Program-made: the position numbers and the translations under genes | Notes under the pieces: generated by a model | Told to the model about the DNA's origin: nothing | The model's database searches: none | Seen by the model: the letters and a program-made list of their open reading frames with translations, nothing else | NCBI GenBank assembly: GCA_936450465.1 | Contig: OW388300.1 | Location: 43,246,358-43,310,357, forward strand | DNA from: Gibbula magus | Lineage: Eukaryota; Mollusca; Gastropoda; Trochida; Trochidae | Direction: 5' to 3' | Length of the DNA: 64,000 nucleotides | Shown: positions 23,360-35,763 of the stretch, piece after piece | Position numbering within the stretch: the stretch's first letter is position 1 | Layout: the number at the start of each line of letters is the position of its first letter

Positions 23360-23550
23360 AATAGAACCATGGTCTCTGTAGCTCATCAGGGCTTATATTG
23401 TTTAATGATGAAGACTGAAATAGATTTTTAGGTTATGGCCAAAAAGGATCACCAAATCTAGAATTTAGAATCTCCATTGGCTTAAGAGTCTGTACACAAC
23501 AATTCAGCTCCCTAGACCCAGTGGTTCTGGTGAAGAAGACAAAAAGACAA
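23360..23550 (+). repeat. Family B repeat, 5' fragment
   Basis: GTCTCTGTAGCTCATCAGGG, then a tract sharing AATCTAGAATTTAGAATC and TTCAGCTCCCTAGACCC with the copy at 34494-35715. Confidence 0.65.
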
Positions 23551-24295
23551 AATGTATTCTGTTAAGGTACTAATAATTGTTCTTCTGACAACCTATTACA
23601 ATAATCAATTTTCCTCAAAAACTTATTTCAATGCTTTCATTTCCATCAAATCCAAAACTTCAAGTTAACTGCCTCTCGTCTTATGTAATTGATTTACAAA
23701 GATGCGAGGCTGCTTGAACACCAGAGAGATTTTCATTTCCAATCAATGTTAAACAATTTTGTTCATCAGTCATAATTCAGCTTGACAGATGAAGCAATTT
23801 GAATTTTCTGTGATGATATGAATTGACTACACTATAACACAATTTGACAAAATCTTTCAAATACAATTAACTAGATGGACACAGGAAAACATCAATGAAT
23901 GAATATATAATCAAGAATTAAATGAAATAAATAACATTAAATTCGAACTAACAAGTATTTCAAATCAAGTTACTGCAGGCATCTGAAATCAAATCACGAA
24001 AATTATTTGGACAAGTGATTCAAAATGCAATGCTGTATCACTCTTGAAGAAAACTCATTTTGTATAAATTTGTGATGTAATGAGGAGGTGAACAGTCAAG
24101 TGCTATGTTTCTTGTCTCATTCTAAACTCTCATGCAAAAGAAATGTCCACATACAAAATACAAGATATTTCTAACCACGGGCGATAAATACAACTGAAAC
24201 AGCATTACACCATGTCTTATATACAACTATACCATTATCTGTTCATATTTTTTTTGAGACATACTTTTTAAGAAATCATTGTTTTGGAATCTCCT

Positions 24296-24382
24296 TTAAG
24301 AGAGGGTTCTATCGGGGTTTTCATCTCACATAATGCAGAAAGTCAAGATAGTGGCCAATCGCCGATAGAACCCTCTCTTTAA
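24296..24382. mobile_element. 87-bp mini-MITE with TTAA ends
   Basis: TTAA-GAGAGGGTTCTATCGG at the left and CCGATAGAACCCTCTCTTTAA at the right. Terminal repeats of about 20 bp around a 45-bp centre. Confidence 0.75.
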
Positions 24383-24879
24383 CTAGATGAGATAGGAGTA
24401 TGAGTCATGTTTTGGCTTGTCCTACAGTAATGATGCATCAACAAATTTAAATACCAAACATTGTGGGCAAAAAACATCTTGAAAAACAATTTCAACCCCC
24501 CAAGTGTATTTGAACAGGCATCCAAATAAAAGTGTCATACTCTAATGTATGAAATGGTGAGTACTTTTTTACAAAACATGTGTCTATCAAAATCTACTTT
24601 CTCTGACAGCAATATTTCAATTTATACTCTTAAAAATGTTGGGAGGTTTCTTTGCAGATGAGTGAAGATCTATGTTTCTAATACTACGTCAAAGTGCTTG
24701 TCCATAAATGGAAGTGCAACAACGAATAGAGATCTCTCTGACCTCTTGAATTACCACTATTTCAAATTGAGACAGACTGCAGCACTAAAAAGCTGTCAAG
24801 TATAACGTCTTCCTAACAACCTATCACATGCAGTATGTTCCATTAGAGCCCAGGTGCGTCTTAATAGTCCCCTGGGTAT

Positions 24880-24997
24880 TTATCTGTGGTTCTCGCCACT
24901 TTCATCTGAAGGCCAGACGAAGTACAGTGTGATGAGACAGGAAATGACTACATTAGCCAACAGGGAATTCTGGTCCGAGACAAACGAGTTAGCTGGC
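24880..24997 (-). CDS. Candidate terminal exon encoding one membrane segment
   Basis: Acceptor TTGTTTATGTTGCAG, then one base plus 38 codons and TAA. The peptide starts PANSFVSDQN, continues with a hydrophobic helix (LLANVVISCLITLYFVW) and ends in a short polar tail (PSDESGENHR). This looks like the C-terminal transmembrane segment of a larger protein. I cannot name it. Phase 2 is required of the upstream exon; 59576-59640 on the same strand ends in phase 2 and would restore an ATG codon at the junction. Third positions are more GC-rich than the surroundings. An open frame of 39 codons could still be chance. Confidence 0.33.
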
Positions 24998-26523
24998 CTG
25001 CAACATAAACAACTTCTAAAGCCTCTTATTTCCACCAGATTAAGCTCATGCTATTTCCATACAACTTAACATCTTTAGATATGATGCATACTGTTTTCTA
25101 AACAACTTAAGTTTTAAACCGACTGATATGGTTTATTCAGGACTGATTGCCTGAGACCTTTGGAAACGCTTCATTTGTGGATTGTTCATAGTTATTGGCG
25201 CTCAGTTTAGGAAAAACAAAAAAACAAATTTTGGTTATGCAAATAAAATCATGTGGATTGATCTAGATCAAGGGTTTCAAAAGACAAAACATTTTGAAAA
25301 TAATGTGTTTATAGCCTTCAAGAACAAAATTTAAGGGGGCAAAAAATGTCATTGAAAGATTGAGGATTGTTATGCAAATCATAACATCTAGTACACTCCA
25401 CAGTTCAGACCTTGTTTGTGAATTTCCTTCCAGAAAATTAAAGCTAGTTCATAGGAAGATAGAATCTGAATCAGACTGAAGCAATCTGGAGACTACATGC
25501 AGTGTGGTCTGTAAATCAACAGATTCAGTGTCATCTCTTTCTGCTTTAAATCATTTCCAGAGTTCAACAGGTGAAAAATATCGTTCATCAAAAGACGAAA
25601 TCTTAATTCATCTGGAGACTACAAGTTGTTATTCTCATTCACCCAGCAGTTTTTGTTTTTGGTTTCCCAAGAACAAAATGTGCGCTTTTAATTTTTTTCC
25701 CTGTGAGATTTTGTCACCTGGGCTGTTTGGTCAATGTGTAACAACAAATAAGTTTTGCAGAAATACCTGTCATAAAATGAACATGAATAATTAATCTATT
25801 TAGACATGGCAATTATAGCCTTCATGTTACATGAAACGTTCATATGTTAATTGAATGACAAGACAATTAGAAACAAGTTATAAAGGTTATAAAGTTAACA
25901 CTATAATGAACATATTCATTGTCATTATGGCAAAAGGAAAATTACAAATATTACCATTTTTACAAAAACTTACAAAAATGGTATTTGGTAACATATGTGT
26001 GATAGGTTTTTGCATTATTCAATAGAACTCATCTTTGACAAAAAATAAAATATGTACCTGATAACTCTTGGTATTAAAAGGTGTAGGTTTCGATTGTTGG
26101 TGGACAATTTTCTTCAAATTAAGAACAAACTTGTTTCTTGCAATCTGTTTGTTATATTTTGTCAAATCTGCTAATTATATATGAGAATATCCTTTGATCA
26201 TGGGACAAAAATATGGTGAATACAGTCAGTTAATTAGAAATGTTTTATATTATGCATAATGAATGTCACCTGACTTAATTTCGTTTATAACTGAAAATAG
26301 GATTTATCATCATTATACACTTTCATTATACAGAAAAGTACAATTTCAGAATGTTAGAATGTTTCATAAACTGTGTACTTTCAGAGATGCTCTCATATTA
26401 GTACATCTAAAAAATATTGGTACCTGTAACATGCTTTAATGAAATTTGTGAAATCTTTCTTCTCAACCATTACAGACCTAGGACTCCTATCACACAATCA
26501 CTATAACCCCCATTCTCTAACAT
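24998..26523. other. Unassigned AT-rich DNA
   Basis: A plus frame of 96 codons at 25504-25794 lacks an ATG start and a recognisable domain. Nothing else supported. Confidence 0.35.
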
Positions 26524-26645
26524 CAAGGTGAGGTGAGGTGATTTGGGGTATAACGCCACTTTCAAGAGTATTTCACATATATCATGGCTTCTAGGGTTAC
26601 AACAGGGAGAAAGCCCGCTACGCCATGTTACCTTAGTAACATACA
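26524..26645 (-). mobile_element. SINE family A, 3' fragment
   Basis: Plus strand AGGTGAGGTGAGGTGATTTG, then TAACGCCACTTTCAAGAGTA and GGAGAAAGCCCGCTACGCC: the reverse complement of the 3' half and tail of family A. No tRNA head present. Confidence 0.7.
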
Positions 26646-26772
26646 ATCACTCTTAATGCTTTTCATAAAGGCCCCCTATATCAAAGCTCTCTTACCGCTA
26701 AGTAAATTGTCAGACCATGGTACTGAATATTACTAATGGTCATTTTATATTTATCCAGCTTGTAATTTGTAA

Positions 26773-27065
26773 TTAGGTGAGGTTAGTTGAATTGGGGTGA
26801 GTGGTTCAAGAGTACTTCACAAGCTGCCAGTATTATTGCTGGGAAAAAGCCCGTAACACCATTGAGGCCATGTATTGCGCTGAAACCTGCGAGCATCGGC
26901 TGGAGCTTGCGAACCATCTGTGGTAATACACTGAAATTCGGTATAGCATTGCAGCCAAAGCTTACTGCATGTAGAACAGTTCTCCAGCAGACAAAGTTGG
27001 TGGGATTCGAACCCTGGATCTTGATCAGAAGTTGAACATGCTAACCACCATACTATCCTGCCTCC
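26773..27065 (-). mobile_element. tRNA-derived SINE, family A, full-length
   Basis: The most complete copy, about 290 bp. On the minus strand: GTATGGTGGTTAGCATG (box A region), AGGGTTCGAATCCCACC (box B), AGAACTGTTCTACATGC, CAGCCGATGCTCGCAGG, GGTGTTACGGGC, and a tail rich in CTCACC and CTAACCTCACCTA. ORFs across it are translation of the SINE. Confidence 0.8.
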
Positions 27066-27204
27066 TAATTTCATTGAGAAAATAAAAGAAAATAAAAACC
27101 ACAAACAGAGAAAAGGGAAGCATGCACACAAAATATGTTTAAGATTATTCAAGGATTGAGGTTGCATCTTACTTCTGCATTGAACATATTCAGACCATTT
27201 CATA

Positions 27205-27709
27205 TTAAAGGTACATCCATTGTGTTGTTGGGGGTCAAATATGACAAAAGTTATAAATGGTCTTATTTTATCGAGAAGTGCCAACTGTTACCGAAAACAA
27301 CCATTTTAATGATACTCGATTTAGTATATTGACGATATGAAGGTAAAAGTAGTGATTTCTGATCGAAAACCGGACAATGCACCACGTGTGGCGCGCGCCA
27401 ATGAGTCAAACGTAATTTTGGAGTCTTATTTACACCAGACAAACTAACAAATTTGGGTTAATAATGTTCAATAGGTCATATAACTACTGTGTATGTAAAT
27501 AGTATGTTCACTTTCGGTTTCTACACATGCATAATGATGTAGTACGTTACTCGATTTTAATTGGAAACTAATAATTATGATATGTTTGGCGATTTGGGAT
27601 GAATATGCAAGCTAGGTGAACTTATTTGAATCGTAAACAGCACATATGGTCTGTTGGAACGTATTAAAGCCAAATAAAATGTTATGAAACACAATGGATG
27701 CACCTTTAA
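27205..27709. mobile_element. TTAA MITE, family F, full copy
   Basis: 505 bp with TTAA at both ends, then AGGTACATCCATTGTGTT left and AACACAATGGATG-type sequence right (ACACAATGGATGCACCT). The centre has CACCACGTGTGGCGCGCGCC beside CGGACAATG. No transposase ORF. Confidence 0.85.
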
Positions 27710-28480
27710 CTTCAACATTCATGAGTAATACAGTTTTAATCGACAATCGCAACCAACTCAGCCAGAATCATAGGATGTAAATTAGCATTGACACAAGACG
27801 CCTACACACAGATGGAAAACAGTAGGAACTCTTCCAAGCTTTAAACACGGGACACCGGTTGCACCATTCTGTTTTAAGCCTTTTTGCAGAAACTGCAAAC
27901 ATGTCTTCATAGGAATTTAGTAATTAAGGTCTTCCTCACATGATCTGTGGTTATAGTTAAAGCCTGTGATAGCAGACATTAACGATATTCAGCCTAAATA
28001 AGGGGATGCTTTGAACTGGAAAATCTCCTGTTAAATGCATATTTATTGACCAGCCTAACTAGGCCTTTGGTTGCCTCAAGGTATTGATCAAGACTTCTAA
28101 TGGGAGAAAGTGAAATGCAGAAACTGAAGACCTTATTCCTTTAACCTTGACCTAAAGAGGAGCTAGTTAAAGGAACATTGTTCATAATATTTTATTTGGC
28201 TTTGATACATGCCAAAATACCATGTGCTAATTGTAAAATTTCCACGCAATTTCTTCAGATATAGATTCATCTAACTTGGTTCACATTGAAGCAATCAGTC
28301 ATATCCTTATATATGTAACATGCACTTTGACCTTGTACTTGAAGAATGATTCCAGGGTAGCCTTTCATCAGCCAGAACATAGCCAATCTTGGATTGTACC
28401 ATTTTTTAACAAGTAAACTGGCCACTCTGACTTGTTACATAATAATCATTCAACAGCGTGGGTGTCCAACTTGAACTGGA
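27710..28480. other. Unassigned DNA
   Basis: No exon or assigned repeat. A TTGACCTTGTACTTGAAG phrase near 28327 hints at a family C fragment. Confidence 0.35.
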
Positions 28481-28669
28481 GAGAGAGGTCAGATATCTAC
28501 TCAAAGACCAGTTTATCTAAGTATGGTTGACTTTTTCTCCAGTTATAACATTTAGACCATTAAGAGAGCGGAGGGCATCTATATTATAAAATCAGTATCA
28601 AGTAGATGATGCTCATGGTTAACTTTTTCTTTTGTTTGAATTTGAAGTATTGGTCATAACATTTAGATC

Positions 28670-28912
28670 CAGGGGCGGATACAGTTATGTTTAAAATGAA
28701 GACTGCTTCTAATGATATAGAGCCCTTTTATTAATGTACGTCACAAAGAGTGACACGCTACAGCACTTGTACTGTGTATATGCACCCTCTCTTTCGCAAA
28801 AGGGAGGGGAGGATGTCACCATTGATTTGACTATGGTTTCAATGGTCATATTTTTTAATTTCACAGGAAAGGGGTAGGGGGTGGGGGGAGGGTTGGGGTG
28901 TATCCACCCCTG
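28670..28912. mobile_element. 243-bp MITE with 5-bp target repeat
   Basis: Ends CAGGGGCGGATAC and GTATCCACCCCTG are inverted. AGATC occurs immediately outside both ends (28665-28669, 28913-28917). The interior is G-rich near the right end. It splits the diverged block above. Confidence 0.7.
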
Positions 28913-29535
28913 AGATCATAAGAGAGGGCAGGTATCTACTCAAAGACCAGCATTAAATAGGTATTGATGGCTTAGGGTTTATTGTCTCTCTAGGTACAAC
29001 ATTAAGATCACCGGACCACTGACATGAGAGAAGTTAAGCAACTGTACACTTCCTCGTGTCCATCATGAGAGAATACAAACACTTTAGTAGAGATCTATCA
29101 AGTCTCTGGTGTAAGCCCAGTCTGAGACAGCTAGTGACCATAGGATGCTATTGATTCTCACTCTTAATTAGTGGGGACGACTGAAGCAGTCAGTGAGGCT
29201 GGTCTCACCATGTTTCTTACTTGTAAGGATTTCTGGCTGGCAAGGTTGATTTAACCTACAGACATTGATGGAGTTGTGAAATGAGTTTATAAAACCAAGA
29301 AACATCTCAGTAGTATCAACACTGATGGAGGACATTCAATAGTGTTTGACCAGGACTTGGTCACTGTTTAAATAGGATATCTTGGCAAACAACTTGGTCT
29401 TCTAGACATAGTCCTGATAATTATTATCCACACAAGAGTAAGATCAACAGTTTAACAAAATAAAGATGTTGATGGAAAAGCTTACAAATTCAAGACCTAC
29501 TAATTGTTGGAGAGTTAAACACTATGTTATATTAT

Positions 29536-29833
29536 TACCATAAATCCTTGAATAATCACCAGGTGATTATTAATTGCAAACACCGATTTGACCAGACACT
29601 TATTCCAGGCAGGCGATCATTTGAAGGTGCCGGTTATTTGTTAGAAGCCATAATATATATGCAATTTTTAAATTAATAAAATATGAAGTACATATCATGA
29701 GTTTGAATTTCGCATAATTATTTTTGGAAAAGAGATACCCATTAGTTTATTGACATTTGCTAATTTGACCCGGCGATTATTAGTTGGACTCAGGGATTAT
29801 TCAAGGCAGACGATTAGTCAAGGATTTACGGTA
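29536..29833. mobile_element. 298-bp MITE, ends TACCATAAATCCTTG
   Basis: TACCATAAATCCTTGAATAAT at the left is inverted as GATTAGTCAAGGATTTACGG, then TA, at the right. Internal phrases GGTGATTATT and GGCGATTATT are also inverted-like. Non-coding. Confidence 0.75.
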
Positions 29834-30084
29834 GTTCTGTGTTCATGCTGTATGAGATGATTTATCATGAAGACATTGATGGAGTATAGAGACTAATGCC
29901 TACATAACCAGGAAGCATCTCCGAGGTATAAACACTGATGAACTTGTATAATTATACAGATGGTGTTTACATACAAGCATGAAACACTCACTGTTAGAAT
30001 AGGATCTACCAGGTCAATTCACATGGTATTCAACACATAGACTTTTGGTGCAGCGTATATATATAAACATATATATATCCAAAA

Positions 30085-30210
30085 TTTTGTGGAACTCTTC
30101 AGTGTAAAAAGTAGATTTGTTGGTCTCATGCAATTTTGAGAGCTAAGACAGAAAGATGGTTGACCATTCCATCATGGTGCCATATTTTAAACTCTATTCT
30201 GAGTGTTTAG
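30085..30210 (+). repeat. Family E repeat, copy 1
   Basis: GTGGAACTCTTCAGTGT, then TTTGAGAG, TGACCATTCCATCATGG and TGCCAT, matching 48733-48860 in the same orientation. Confidence 0.65.
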
Positions 30211-30850
30211 CCATCTCTTCATCAGTCATTTCAATAGAACAACCTTGTGTAATGATATAGATGGTGTTACACACAAGCTTGAAACACTCAATGTTATACA
30301 AGGTCAAACCACATGGTCTCTGAACATATTCTTTTGTTCCTCTTTTAAAGGATCCTATGTGGACGGTCAAATCAACATTGATTGAATTGATTGACTATAG
30401 ATCAACCAATAAAGGTTGAATATGTCGGGGAAGGATACAAGAGAAAACAATATGGTCCTCCTGACTTTGACCTTGAATTCCAACATGATGCTTGAAGGTT
30501 GACCTTGATATCCATGGAATAGTTTAATTAATGGAATAATTTATTATACTCTTTGGTCTTCTCTTTAGACAAAACCCAAAAAGAATTATTTCTAGAAACT
30601 GTACAAAAAGATTTATTGAATGGCTGAAGTAGACATTGATTGAGTAGCCATAAAAGAGTTTACAATGTGAAATTGGGACACTTGGCAATCAATCTGTTTG
30701 TGAACATGCTCTTTTTAGATTGTAAGGATCTTGTTTTAAAGGCTGATCTAATCATGTGACATTGATGAAGGAGCTTTACAAAGTGCTACAAAAACAAGAA
30801 TACAAAATCTTGATAATCCTGCTTTCAGAGGAATTGTTAGAACTGCCGAT

Positions 30851-31904
30851 TTAGATATTTTGACCTAGGTATCGATTTTATCAACTATTGCCTAATATGT
30901 ACATCTACAAACAATACCCAGTGCTTATATACATCCTTAATTCTATAACTTTAGATAAAAAGGGAAAAGCTGAATTAATTCAACTTGATGAAGGAGTTAG
31001 CATAGACTCTGAAACCATCATGTATTTTCCATAAAAGATGTTCCAGATTTTCCTGTTCTTGAGTTATTTTATTGAATTTTATGCAATGGCAAGTCTGCAA
31101 GATCAGACAAATTTCTGATGTTCAATCAATTAACCCTTCTTCAACTAATTTACCAATCTTAATAAAGGCATATGCATCCACCAGAAATGTATTAAGTACT
31201 TGCCCTTGTGCCATCAGAAAATCTACAAGATGACACATTCTGTCAATTTTGACCCTTTCTCTTATTGTAAAATTTTCATCTACTTGGGCCTTCATATTAA
31301 TCAGTGTCAAAGATGTACCTCTAAAAGGTTAAAATGTGTTGCTTAGGTTGACCTAAGTACTGATTAGATATTCTATGGGCCCTGGTTACCAAGATCTTGA
31401 ACTGGTAATCTTCAGAGAAAGTAACCAAACTTTGACTAACAGTAAAATGGTTAAGATCACAAACTCAGGTCATGTTCATTCCTTACTCAGAATATTTTCT
31501 CTAAATTTAGCCTTATATATTGTTCATGGAATCTATATATAGTTCAATACATATTTCAACTTGAGAAAGATGGATCATCTTATAAAACAAATCTTTGGAA
31601 ACTTAAGGTCAGGTCAGATCGTGGATCAAGCTAGGTTGGTCAAGGTTTGATTATATCTGCTCACAATAAATCCACAATAGAAAGTCTAGGTTACCGGCAG
31701 ATGTTTGCCGAGCTGATCTGAGATGGTTAGAATCTACAGACTGCCACATATACTAATGAAGCCCCACACACATCATCGGTAAATCCTTCAAATGTAGCTC
31801 ATCCGTCAACCGGTGATCTTCAGAGTACAAGGACTTCCACGACATGTATTTACTAAACCTGCAGCTACGTTCAGAATATTCAGTGGCAAATCACAAATCT
31901 ATTG
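30851..31904. other. Unassigned DNA
   Basis: No supported exon. A 62-codon minus frame at 31122-31310 has no recognised domain. Confidence 0.35.
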
Positions 31905-32405
31905 TTATAGGTACATCCATTGTGTTTCATAAAAATGTATTGGCTTTAATACGCTCCAACTCACCATATGTGATGTTTACAATACAAACAAATTTAAATT
32001 CACTCAGCTTGCATATTCATCCCCAATCGTCAAACATATCATAATTACTAGTTTCCAATTAAAATCGAGTAATACCAGTATGCATGTGCAGAAACCGAAA
32101 CTGCACGTCCCATTTACATGCACAGTAGTTATATGACATATTCAACATGATCCACCCATATTTGTTATTTTATCAGTTTTAAATAAGATTCAAAAATTAC
32201 TTTTGACTCATTGGCGCGCCACACGTGGTGCATTGTCCGGTTTTCGATCAGAAATCACTACTTTTACCTTCATATCGTCAATATACTAAATCGACTATCA
32301 TCAAAAAAGAAGTTTTCAGTAACAGTCGGTACTTCTCGATAAAGTACCACCATTTATAACGTTTGGAATATGTGACCCTCAACAACACACTGGATGTACC
32401 TTTAA
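31905..32405. mobile_element. TTAA MITE, family F, full copy, inverted
   Basis: 501 bp, the reverse orientation of the 27205 copy. Ends AGGTACATCCATTGTGTT and CACTGGATGTACCT with TTAA right and TTAT (one change) left. The central GGCGCGCCACACGTGGTG core is intact. Confidence 0.85.
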
Positions 32406-32581
32406 CAACATTTAATTCCTGTAAATTAATCATTCAGAATGGTTTGGTACTAATACTACTTCAGGAGAAGACCAAAAGGCAGTGAGTGGCAAAGTCCTTA
32501 TAATTTTAATTGATTTTAGTAAAATAAGTATTTATTCCTGTAAAGTTGTCATTCAGAATTGTTTGGTTCTAATTACTACAG

Positions 32582-32715
32582 TATCCAAGTGTTACACAGC
32601 GACACCCGTCAAAAGTCAAAGGTCAAAGCTTCTGCCGATATGATCGGAGTATTGATTGATCCCAGCTCCGAACTGGATGAACCTAGAGGCAACGGAACAG
32701 TAAATCTTAACATCT
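32582..32715 (+). CDS. Candidate internal exon, unrecognised
   Basis: Bounded by a TTACTACAG acceptor and an ATCT|GTAAGA donor. One frame is open throughout: one base, then IQVLHSDTRQKSKVKASADM, GVLIDPSSELDEPRGNG and TVNLNI. The segment is more GC-rich than its flanks. The acceptor itself lies in a motif (ATTCCTGTAAA...CAGAATTGTTTGG) that recurs at 32413 and 39220, so the boundary may be repeat-derived. No homology recognised. Confidence 0.28.
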
Positions 32716-33590
32716 GTAAGAGAACAAGTCTTCAAATGCAATATATAACTGATACCTTTAACAAGATGGCATATATCGATCAGCCTCAACTCACTATTGT
32801 AGGTTCAAAGTCTTACAACAAAGTAATGATATATAGTATACAATTTATACTTACCAAGAACATTATACATACATTAAAAACTCCAATAGTTATTATTACT
32901 TTCATAATCTTTAAAAGCAATATAATTTGATTGGAATTATTGAAATTATAATTGGAGCACACCATTTTTACCTGATAATCAATTAGAGCCAACAATTTAT
33001 GATTTAAAAAAATCAAACCTCACTAGTACAACGAACAGTCCAGGTTTTTATAGGGGAAATTTATACCCCCAAAAACAACTGAATTAAGAGGCAAATTGTT
33101 AAAATAAAAGGAATGTCAATTGTTACAAAAAATACATAAGAAACACAAGGTTACAAGATATCAACATTTATTGTGACCATGCATACAATATATGTTTTGA
33201 AATACTCTTACTCTTTCATTTAAATTTAATTTAATTTAATTTAAAAGACTTCAACAGATTTGGAATTTTCTTCACTTCGTTACCAAATCGGAGAAGAAGT
33301 CGTTACAAAACTGTAGCATAGCTTTCTACATTTCTTGTTTTACTTTCCGGTTTGTTGTTTTAATGTTTGATATTCTTTGTCAAATGAAAGTCAAATCATG
33401 TATAACCCTCAGTCATATCTTTTAATTTTTACAAAATACCCAATTGAATTCACCCTTTAAAGAGATACTGTCGGGGTGAGTGGAGACCAACAATCTTTGA
33501 TGTACAAAGAATTCCCTTTTGAGTAATAAAGTGTTATCTTATCTTATCTTATCTTATCCCCAGGTGCAAAACCTCCCAACAAAATTTCAG
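32716..33590. other. Unassigned AT-rich DNA with microsatellites
   Basis: A (TTTAA)n run at about 33222-33244 and (TTATC)n at about 33534-33557. No exon supported. Confidence 0.45.
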
Positions 33591-33707
33591 TTTTGGGTAC
33601 AGTTTTTCTAGAGAATTTGAAAATTGAACAAATGGTTGATGATCAACATTCTGACACTGTATGGCAGACAACGGACAACAAGCCTATCTGGCCATCTAGC
33701 TTATAAA

Positions 33708-33828
33708 TATTCATTACCCATATGGTTGAATATAACCGAGTTAATATTATTGATATGAGCACATGTGCACATATCACATTTGCCTAGCAACCGTTGTTTC
33801 ACCGTGATTTCCTGTATTTTGTTGTCTG
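33708..33828 (-). repeat. Family G repeat, copy 2 (inverted)
   Basis: Reverse complement of 7552-7672: ATTACCCATATGGTTGAATA, ACCGAGTTAATATTATTGAT, TTTGCCTAGCAACC. Confidence 0.72.
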
Positions 33829-33911
33829 AAAAAGAAAAGTGTCTCCTTTCTGTACTAATTGTACAGGAATCAAATGAATAGAATGGGTAATAACAAAATT
33901 ATTGCAACTGA

Positions 33912-34018
<107 letters not shown>

Positions 34019-34493
34019 CATTTAAAATTATTAACAAGTTGAAATGTGACACATCCAGCTGCAGTGATCAAAATGATATCTACAGCACATGTTGTCTGAA
34101 GTATTTTATTTTCCATATATATTTATAGTTAAAAATTTACTCACTAATCCCAGTCTCAGGAATGTTTAGATAACAAGTATAAATTATCAACATGTTTGTG
34201 GAAATTGACAGCATCAAAAGCCAATAAATGATGAGATAATTTGTGTTAATGTGAAGAGAACAGGTGCAAAATATAATTGCAACAAAAATATCAATTTATC
34301 ATTGCAAAAGAAAACTATTAGTGCTTGATGAAGTCATAGTAATCTCTTTATGCCTTAACCCTTGTCATGCTGATCTTGGAAATATTATTGATTTGTATCC
34401 AGAATGGTGTAGTGTGGTATAAACATCCTCCTTATCATCATAATATTATTATTCATTAGCTAAAGTGGTAATATATTATAAATGAAAAATTAA

Positions 34494-35715
34494 AGCCAGA
34501 GGCTCTGTAGCTCATCAGGACTTTAGTGATTTATTATCTAAGGTGAAGATCTAAGCAATCTTAAGTAGTAAGAGATTGTAAGATGTGGGATTTTCAGAAA
34601 AAGAGGCTCGATCCTTTTTAATATTTATTTTCTAATTGTTAGACTGTACATAAAACACAGTCCCTATAGCCATGAAAAATTTCAGTCTTCAAAATTTTCA
34701 ATGCAACACAAACGTGACTTGACACTAAGGTTTGATAAAATTGGTTGTCCAAGTATCACATTTCCTGCAAAGAAGTTAATCCTCCTAATTAAAAGTACAA
34801 GTCCTTGACACAACATTGAAAATAGAGCCATGGGCTCTGTAGCTCATTAAGATTTCATTGATTTATTATCTAAGGTTGAATATCTAAGTTATCTCAAGTA
34901 ATACATTGTTAACAAGCAAATATAGGTTTTAAGATCATGACCCTTGTGACCAACATTTGGAGTCACAGTGTCACCAATCCTACAATTAAGAATCACCTTT
35001 GACCATAGAGTCTCTACACAACATTTCACCTTTTTAGAGCTTTACATACTTGAGATAAAGATGAAAATAGGTTTAGGTCATGACCCGTGACCTAGATTGG
35101 TGTCACAAGGTCACGAAATCTACAATTTAGAATCCTTATTGGCCAAGGAGTATGCACACAACTTTTCAGCTCTCTAGACCTTTTGGTACTGAAGAAAAAG
35201 ATGAAATAAGTTTTTAAAGGATGTGACTCCTGTAACCCTATTTTGGGTCGCAGGGTCACAAAATCTACAATTTAGAATCCCCATTGGTCAAGGAGCCTGC
35301 ACACAACTTTCAGCTCTCTAGACCTTTTGGAACAGAAGAAGAAGATGAAAATAGGTTTTTAAGGATGTGACCCCTGTGATCTTGTGATTTGGGTCACGGG
35401 GTCGTGAAATCTACAATTTAGAATTCCTATGCACATAAAATTTCAGCTCTTAGGAGTCATTGTTTCTGGAGAAGAAGTTGAAAAAGCGAAAAATTTTCGG
35501 ACGGACGTATTATCCCTGATGAGGTCTCACTGACAAGCTCTCCACCTGTCATACTATCCCCCTAGCTGTTACACTGTTTATGCAACACTCTTCTATCTAA
35601 GTCCAAGCCTGTTGTGGCCTACTAGTGCAAGGGGGAAAAACGATTCCCGTTGGCCAGACAACGGACAACAGTCCATGCCATAAGCCCATCTGACAATTCA
35701 GGCCTGATGAGCTAA
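34494..35715 (+). repeat. Family B repeat, longest copy, with internal tandem units
   Basis: Starts AGAGGCTCTGTAGCTCATCA (restarted at 34829) and ends GGCCTGATGAGCTAAAA, so both ends carry AGCTCATCAGG in opposite orientation. Between them, a unit of about 120 bp with GTGACC, AAATCTACAATTTAGAATC and TTTCAGCTCTCTAGACC recurs about four times. Before the end it has ACGGACAACAGTCCATGCCA and TAAGCCCATCTGAC. Non-coding. Confidence 0.7.
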
Positions 35716-35763
35716 AAAGTGAAAAATGTTAACAGCCGGAGGCTGGACACCATGCCATGCCAT

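Larger units (their letters stand above)
28481..30850. repeat. Block of strongly diverged related segments
   Basis: Phrases recur in order: ATCTACTCAAAGACCAG at 28495 and 28934; GACATTGATGGAG at 29270 and 29872; AAACACTCA-TGTTA at 29982 and 30284; and further weaker matches to 30800. Units appear to be a few hundred bp, much decayed and interrupted by two MITEs. No coding frame survives. Confidence 0.45.

Noticed and set aside
25504..25794. 96-residue plus frame
   Set aside because: No ATG start, low-complexity composition, no recognised motif.
26817..27284. 155-residue minus ORF
   Set aside because: Mostly translation of the SINE at 26773-27065; no protein family.
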